Program-made: the position numbers and the translations under genes
Notes under the pieces: generated by a model
What the model saw: only the letters and a program-made list of their open reading frames with translations
Databases searched by the model: none
Told to the model about the DNA's origin: nothing
NCBI GenBank assembly: GCA_010909725.1
Contig: JAACMV010000014.1
Location: 434,001 to 498,000, forward strand
Length of the DNA stretch: 64,000 nucleotides
DNA from: Picochlorum sp. 'celeri'
Lineage: Eukaryota; Chlorophyta; Trebouxiophyceae
Reading direction: 5' to 3'
Shown here: positions 60,048-64,000 of the stretch, piece by piece
How the letters are laid out: the number at the start of each line of letters is the position of its first letter
How positions within the stretch are numbered: position 1 is the stretch's first letter

Positions 60048-61095
60048 ATGTCGACTCAAGCAGATGGGACCTATTTGGAAGGATACCCATTCAACGGAAA
60101 GGTCTACGGACTGACGCCTCTGTCGGATTGCGTGAATGTCACTGCCATGCAGCAAGACTTTTCATACGCAGACCCAGATGTAACAAAGTATCCAGATGCA
60201 GTTGAGCTAACGAATGCTCTCAACGCCAGTCAGATTGGGAGTTTTCCTACACCTGGGTACAATGCAGATGACTTGCCGGAATCAGCAGAGGCAATTTATC
60301 CTTGGACGGGGAATTCCGGAACCGTTACGAGATCCGAAGCATTCTATGATAAATGCTGGAACAGAACCATCCCTCTAACGGCAGCTTGTACTGAGAATTG
60401 CATTCAGTACATTCCTAATCTGTTCAATGCAACTTGGGTGAACTTTGGTGAAATTTATTGCTCCCAGACATATCCTACCCCTGATGTAATCGACTCCACT
60501 GAGAATCCAGGTATGATATATATATTCTGTATCATGTGTTTTTCTTGCGTGTTCATTCGTGTATAACCTCTTGATGTGTGCAGTTCCACCAGATGGCAAT
60601 GTTAACATGGTCTTGACAAACCAATGTGCACAATACGTGTATGGCCCACCTGACGGATCTGATAACGTGACCATGTACACAATCAAGGATACCTTTGGAA
60701 ATACGTATGCATTGCAAAGTACTCTAGGGGATCTATCTGAAGAATCATGGGCCGAGCTTGTTGATTCAGTAGTGCTGCCAGAAGGATGGGAGAAGAGCTC
60801 AGAGGTTCTCACGAGACAGCAAGAGCATTTTTCATACCTCATTGGCGACGACTGTTGGCTTGTTGTCCTGAAAGATTCCAACGGAAATGCATGGCATCAA
60901 CTGACTTATGGAGCTCCATTGGAAGAGTCGCCATTCTTGGCGCAGATTGGCTCTTGCCCTCCCTTGGTACAGAGTACCAGTCCAAGTCCTGCCATCACGC
61001 CTGATGCGTCTGTCGCTTGGTCACCCATCTCGTCACAAGGAGGTCTCATCCATCTCTTACTGCTCTTGATCACGCTGGTCTTTCTGTTGAAGTGA
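60048..61095 (+). CDS. Predicted C-terminally anchored surface protein, two exons
   Basis: Exon 1 is 60048-60510, a 73-bp phase-1 intron follows (60511-60583), and exon 2 is 60584-61095. The product is about 324 aa. Several N-x-S/T sites and cysteines fit an extracellular protein. The end SSQGGLIHLLLLLITLVFLLK looks like a GPI-attachment signal or single tail anchor. In the second half VVLPEGWEKSSEVLTRQQ...GNAWHQLTYG resembles a beta-domain seen in various bacterial and algal secreted proteins; I have no name for it. No N-terminal signal peptide is visible at the ATG, so a further 5' exon may be missing from the model. Confidence 0.6.
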
Positions 61096-61232
61096 GTCTG
61101 TTTTCTTTGATTGCATTTCTGCATCTCTCTCAAGTGCGGCCATGGGCATGTTTTCAAAAGTTACATCCATATAATGCTCATGTATGTATCATTACATATG
61201 TTTGATCGAAGGAAAAAAATACATGTAATAAA

Positions 61233-62906
61233 TTACATAATAACCGAGGGCTGTACAGGTGCACGAGCATTTCTTTTTGATGCTTTTTGCTCTTCCTTGG
61301 TGAAGAGAACCTTCAACTCTTTCTTTGTCGCTCTAGCTTCTCTCCTGGCTGCCTTAACAGCCGCTTTTCTAGCCTTCTTTTCCTCTGAAGATTCATCCTT
61401 CTTTCTTATATGCTGTACGACCGGCTTTGGCCGCAAACCATACTCTTCCTCTGCGGGCTTGACTGACACAAAGTCTCTCCCAGTTGACACATATCCTACA
61501 GGAAGCCCATCCTTGTTCAATGTGATTGTCTTTGGTCCTTTAGAGACTCCAGGCTCTGTAATAGTTCCAGGGTGATTATATATATTAGATCTCAGAGAAA
61601 GTATCGACTCACAATCCCAACGCTCTCTATCCTTTTCAAACACGGATGGATCCACATCTATATGGCCATTTGCTACAGGCTTGTGAGGATCATTCTCTGC
61701 TTCTTCTGCTGCTCGTATGGCTTCCTTTGCCATTCGAATGGCTACATCAGCATGCTCATTCCCAAAACCGTACTTTTCCATCTCATCTGCAAGAAACATG
61801 TTTGACCTTGTACCACCATTGTCACCCTTCCTTGGATGGTCCTTGATAAACTCATCCAATATGTTTTCAAACTCTGATACATCTGCTACACCTTCAATAT
61901 CATCTGCTCTATCCTCCATATCTCCCAATTCATCCTCATCATATTCCAAAGCAAGGTGTTCGAATCGCTCATCAATCACAGAGAGAAGGTTCTTTCTATC
62001 CTCTCGCTCCTCCCTCCAGTATGTGGATGCAATGCTCCCTGGACGTTTATGCCCGGCATCTGAATCCAAATCTACTTCTCCCTCCGAACTATACTCCTCA
62101 GTATCATCATCAAAGGAGGCATCATCCCTCTCATCATCAAAGGAGGCATTGTCCGCAAGTGTCTCTGCCCCAGCAGCTGCCAATATAAAATCATCCAACA
62201 AATCTCCCTCCCCCAACACCCGCTCATGCTCCTCTGTCGCCTTCTCCGCATCTTTAAACATATTCTCAATCTCTCCAATCTCATACTGCTTTTTCTCCAG
62301 CACCTCATCTGTCTTTTTCGAAAACGCAGTCACACCACCCATCATACCAGCCACACTCTCGTCATCATCAATCTGCTGCATCACCGTCAACCCCGAAGCA
62401 TCAAACAGCGCAACATCCTCTTCCAGCGCTTGCGCCGTCTGCGCCTTGACAAACACCCCTGTCTCCACCTCCTGCCCTGCATTCCTCTTCCCAGAAGATG
62501 ATGCCCCACCATCTTCAATAATCTTCTTCTCGGACACAATGAGCTTACCCTCCTCACCTTTTTTATCCTTCACCTCCTCCAAATGACCTGTCGCATCAGT
62601 CCCACCATCAACATCAAGACTACGCAAATGCTGAAGGTAATCATACCCATCATCATCAAAACCCAACTCTATCAACTCTTGCCTCTTCTTCTCATCCAAC
62701 CTCTCTCCATCATCCTCCATCATCAACCACGATAAAGGATGCCCACTCCTTGGACGATCATTTATCTCCTCCTCAACATCATCACGCCGCTGCCCCTGCT
62801 GCTCATACAACACTCGACCACCACCCTCCTCCTTCTCCCCAGACTGGTACACCAATGCGTACGTCCTAGCATTCTTCTTATCGATAAACTTGTTCTTCTT
62901 CACCAT
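61233..62906 (-). CDS. LTV1: LTV1 homologue, 40S ribosome biogenesis factor
   Basis: A 557-aa intronless protein; I chose the ATG at 62906, which gives the conserved start MVKKNKFIDKKNARTYALVYQ. GFDDDGYDYLQHLRSL, the strongly acidic mid-region with SIASTYWREERE and RFEHLALEYDEDELGDM, and FILAAAGAETLAD-like patches are family landmarks. The C-terminal basic segment (KKARKAAVKAARREARATKKELKVLF) is the usual end. LTV1 accompanies pre-40S particles from nucleus to cytoplasm and is needed for correct placement of small-subunit proteins near the beak. Confidence 0.9.
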   Translation of the reverse strand: MVKKNKFIDKKNARTYALVYQSGEKEEGGGRVLYEQQGQRRDDVEEEINDRPRSGHPLSWLMMEDDGERLDEKKRQELIELGFDDDGYDYLQHLRSLDVDGGTDATGHLEEVKDKKGEEGKLIVSEKKIIEDGGASSSGKRNAGQEVETGVFVKAQTAQALEEDVALFDASGLTVMQQIDDDESVAGMMGGVTAFSKKTDEVLEKKQYEIGEIENMFKDAEKATEEHERVLGEGDLLDDFILAAAGAETLADNASFDDERDDASFDDDTEEYSSEGEVDLDSDAGHKRPGSIASTYWREEREDRKNLLSVIDERFEHLALEYDEDELGDMEDRADDIEGVADVSEFENILDEFIKDHPRKGDNGGTRSNMFLADEMEKYGFGNEHADVAIRMAKEAIRAAEEAENDPHKPVANGHIDVDPSVFEKDRERWDCESILSLRSNIYNHPGTITEPGVSKGPKTITLNKDGLPVGYVSTGRDFVSVKPAEEEYGLRPKPVVQHIRKKDESSEEKKARKAAVKAARREARATKKELKVLFTKEEQKASKRNARAPVQPSVIM

Positions 62907-63466
62907 TTCTGAGTTATGATATATAGGAATACGTGTTCTAATCAATGCACAGTTGAATATATCGAATAGTTAATGGGTCGGCATGTGACAATGCATGGCA
63001 CCTTGTTCGTCCTTTTCACTGCCCAGTAGATCGTTCTTAGGATTCTAGTATATTTTTATTTACATACGCAAGTCCCTGATGGACGCATAGCATCATAAGA
63101 AGATGTTCCCTAGAAGACTAACAGATCTTCCTCCAGCGCTAGATCTCTAGAGATCTCTAGAGATCTTGAAACATGAAACGGATGACGATTCCCCTCGTAT
63201 ACACGCATTCAGTTTCAATATTCGAAATACAAACTCAAAAAAATAAGAGAGATTGTACCCTGAAAAGAATTCCAGCATAGATTGAGCCATGTCGCTGGTA
63301 CAGAGGTACCAGCGACGACGTCTTTTGGGTTTGGTACGCGCATCCTAGTATATATGGAATATCAGAATGGACTTTTTATGACGATTACAACGTGTATGAG
63401 CAGGATGGGATACGGAGGGCGTATGAGAGTTTTGTAGAGTCTGGTGTCGTGGCCACACGTTTGTCC
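62907..63466. other. Divergent spacer with palindromes and a hairpin
   Basis: A 560-bp region between LTV1 and the FtsH gene. Tandem AGATCTCTAG units (63141-63166) make overlapping palindromes. A perfect 11-bp hairpin, GTCGCTGGTAC / GTACCAGCGAC with a 4-nt loop, sits at 63291-63316. The reading frame of the protease stays open back to about 63341, so its true start may be further upstream or in a separate exon. Confidence 0.5.
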
Positions 63467-64000
63467 ATGATTCCAGTTTCAGAGATGACCGCCCGTCGTA
63501 TCCATACGCAGCATGGGTGGAAAGGACTGTCTTTGAAATATGCTTCATATGGTAGCGGTAATAGTAGCCACCGTGCTGGTGGCGTTGCGAAAGGGAGCGA
63601 TTGGGTTTCTATGTTGGTGAAAGGGAGGTTTGTCTCCAGGCGAGGGATGAGTACGGCTCGTTCTGGTGGAGGTATGTTTCAATATTCTTCCATGGCAGGG
63701 ATGAGTATTCCTGAGGATGCGATGGGGCAGCGCAAGCTTGTGCAAGAATTGATGAGGACGGGTCAGCATGAGAGTGTGGTGGGGTTGTGGGAGAGTGGGA
63801 GATTGGTGCAGCCTGAGGCTGTGTTTTCAGAGTATGTGACAGCGTTGGCCAAGATGAACAAGCTTGATAATACCGTTTTGGTGGATACGTTGAAGAGAGG
63901 GTATCAGCAGCAGGTTCAAGGTGTGACATCGTCATATGCCGCGAGTGCTGCTGGGGTTGGTGGTACCAGTGGTCCTCTGGGTAGTATGAAGAATCCGTTA
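63467..64000 (+). CDS. FtsH4-like mitochondrial AAA metalloprotease, 5' part only
   Basis: The ORF runs off the window end after about 178 codons. The N-terminus is Arg/Ser/Gly-rich with few acids, as in a mitochondrial presequence. The block QRKLVQELMRTGQHESVVGL, then EAVFSEYVTALAKMNKLDNTVLVDTLKRG matches the segment before the membrane helix in plant FtsH4-type i-AAA proteases (YVKALVKVDRLDES...LLKTLQRG). The AAA and HEXXH zinc motifs must lie beyond the window. Such enzymes degrade unassembled inner-membrane proteins. The start at 63467 is provisional. Confidence 0.75.
   Translation, partial: MIPVSEMTARRIHTQHGWKGLSLKYASYGSGNSSHRAGGVAKGSDWVSMLVKGRFVSRRGMSTARSGGGMFQYSSMAGMSIPEDAMGQRKLVQELMRTGQHESVVGLWESGRLVQPEAVFSEYVTALAKMNKLDNTVLVDTLKRGYQQQVQGVTSSYAASAAGVGGTSGPLGSMKNPL

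Overview
The window is nuclear DNA of a green alga (Viridiplantae, most likely a chlorophyte with a small, gene-dense genome). The evidence is direct: plant-lineage proteins (two B3 domains, a B-box/CCT CONSTANS-like factor, AP2-like domains, STAY-GREEN Mg-dechelatase, chloroplast pore OEP24, helicase ISE2, IMPL1, phytyl ester synthase, plant-type TauE/SafE) sit among eukaryotic housekeeping genes (CCT8, RPLP0, the four core histones, CAF-1, ASCC2, Gemin2, LTV1, COA5/PET191, NBS1, an FtsH4-like protease). About half of the genes are intronless. The rest carry mostly one short GT-AG intron (63-88 bp), with a few of 200-360 bp. Neighbouring genes are often separated by less than 50 bp. I cannot name a species.

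Layout. 1-12.2 kb: a B3 factor, a membrane-anchored GH5 mannanase, CONSTANS-like, CCT8, RPLP0, SGR and a plastid starch-binding (CBM20) protein. 12.3-16.8 kb: a histone cluster of two divergent pairs (H4/H3 and H2A/H2B), each gene with a 3' stem-loop, with a sulfotransferase-like gene between the pairs. 17-33.5 kb: housekeeping and plastid genes, including a homeodomain/CAF-1 fusion, a two-exon OEP24, a two-exon ISE2 and a 66-aa COA5/PET191 gene too short for ordinary ORF calling. 33.6-43.05 kb: five tandem paralogues of an unrecognised secreted protein family with four invariant cysteines, interrupted by a UBE2J-like E2 gene and by a GC-rich, poly(A)-ended insert. 43.1-51.8 kb: a small membrane protein, phytyl ester synthase, an AP2-like factor, a coiled-coil membrane protein and a TauE/SafE transporter. 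51.8-54.6 kb: a 603-bp hAT-like non-autonomous transposon with 12-bp terminal repeats and a 9-bp target duplication that splits a short ORF, then an NBS1-like gene. 54.9-61.1 kb: three genes for secreted or surface proteins (a Cys-rich protein, a trypsin-like protease with a long Pro/Glu/Ala/Ser stalk, a C-terminally anchored glycoprotein). 61.2-64 kb: LTV1 and the 5' part of a mitochondrial FtsH protease.

The best candidates for undescribed biology are the four-cysteine secreted family (33.6-43.05 kb), the duplicated B3 + C-x5-C-x5-H-x3-C module protein, the homeodomain/CAF-1 p150 fusion, and the transposon that has broken a small gene. All functional calls come from reading motifs by eye. 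No database or folding search was run, and exon borders are inferred from splice consensus plus reading-frame continuity.
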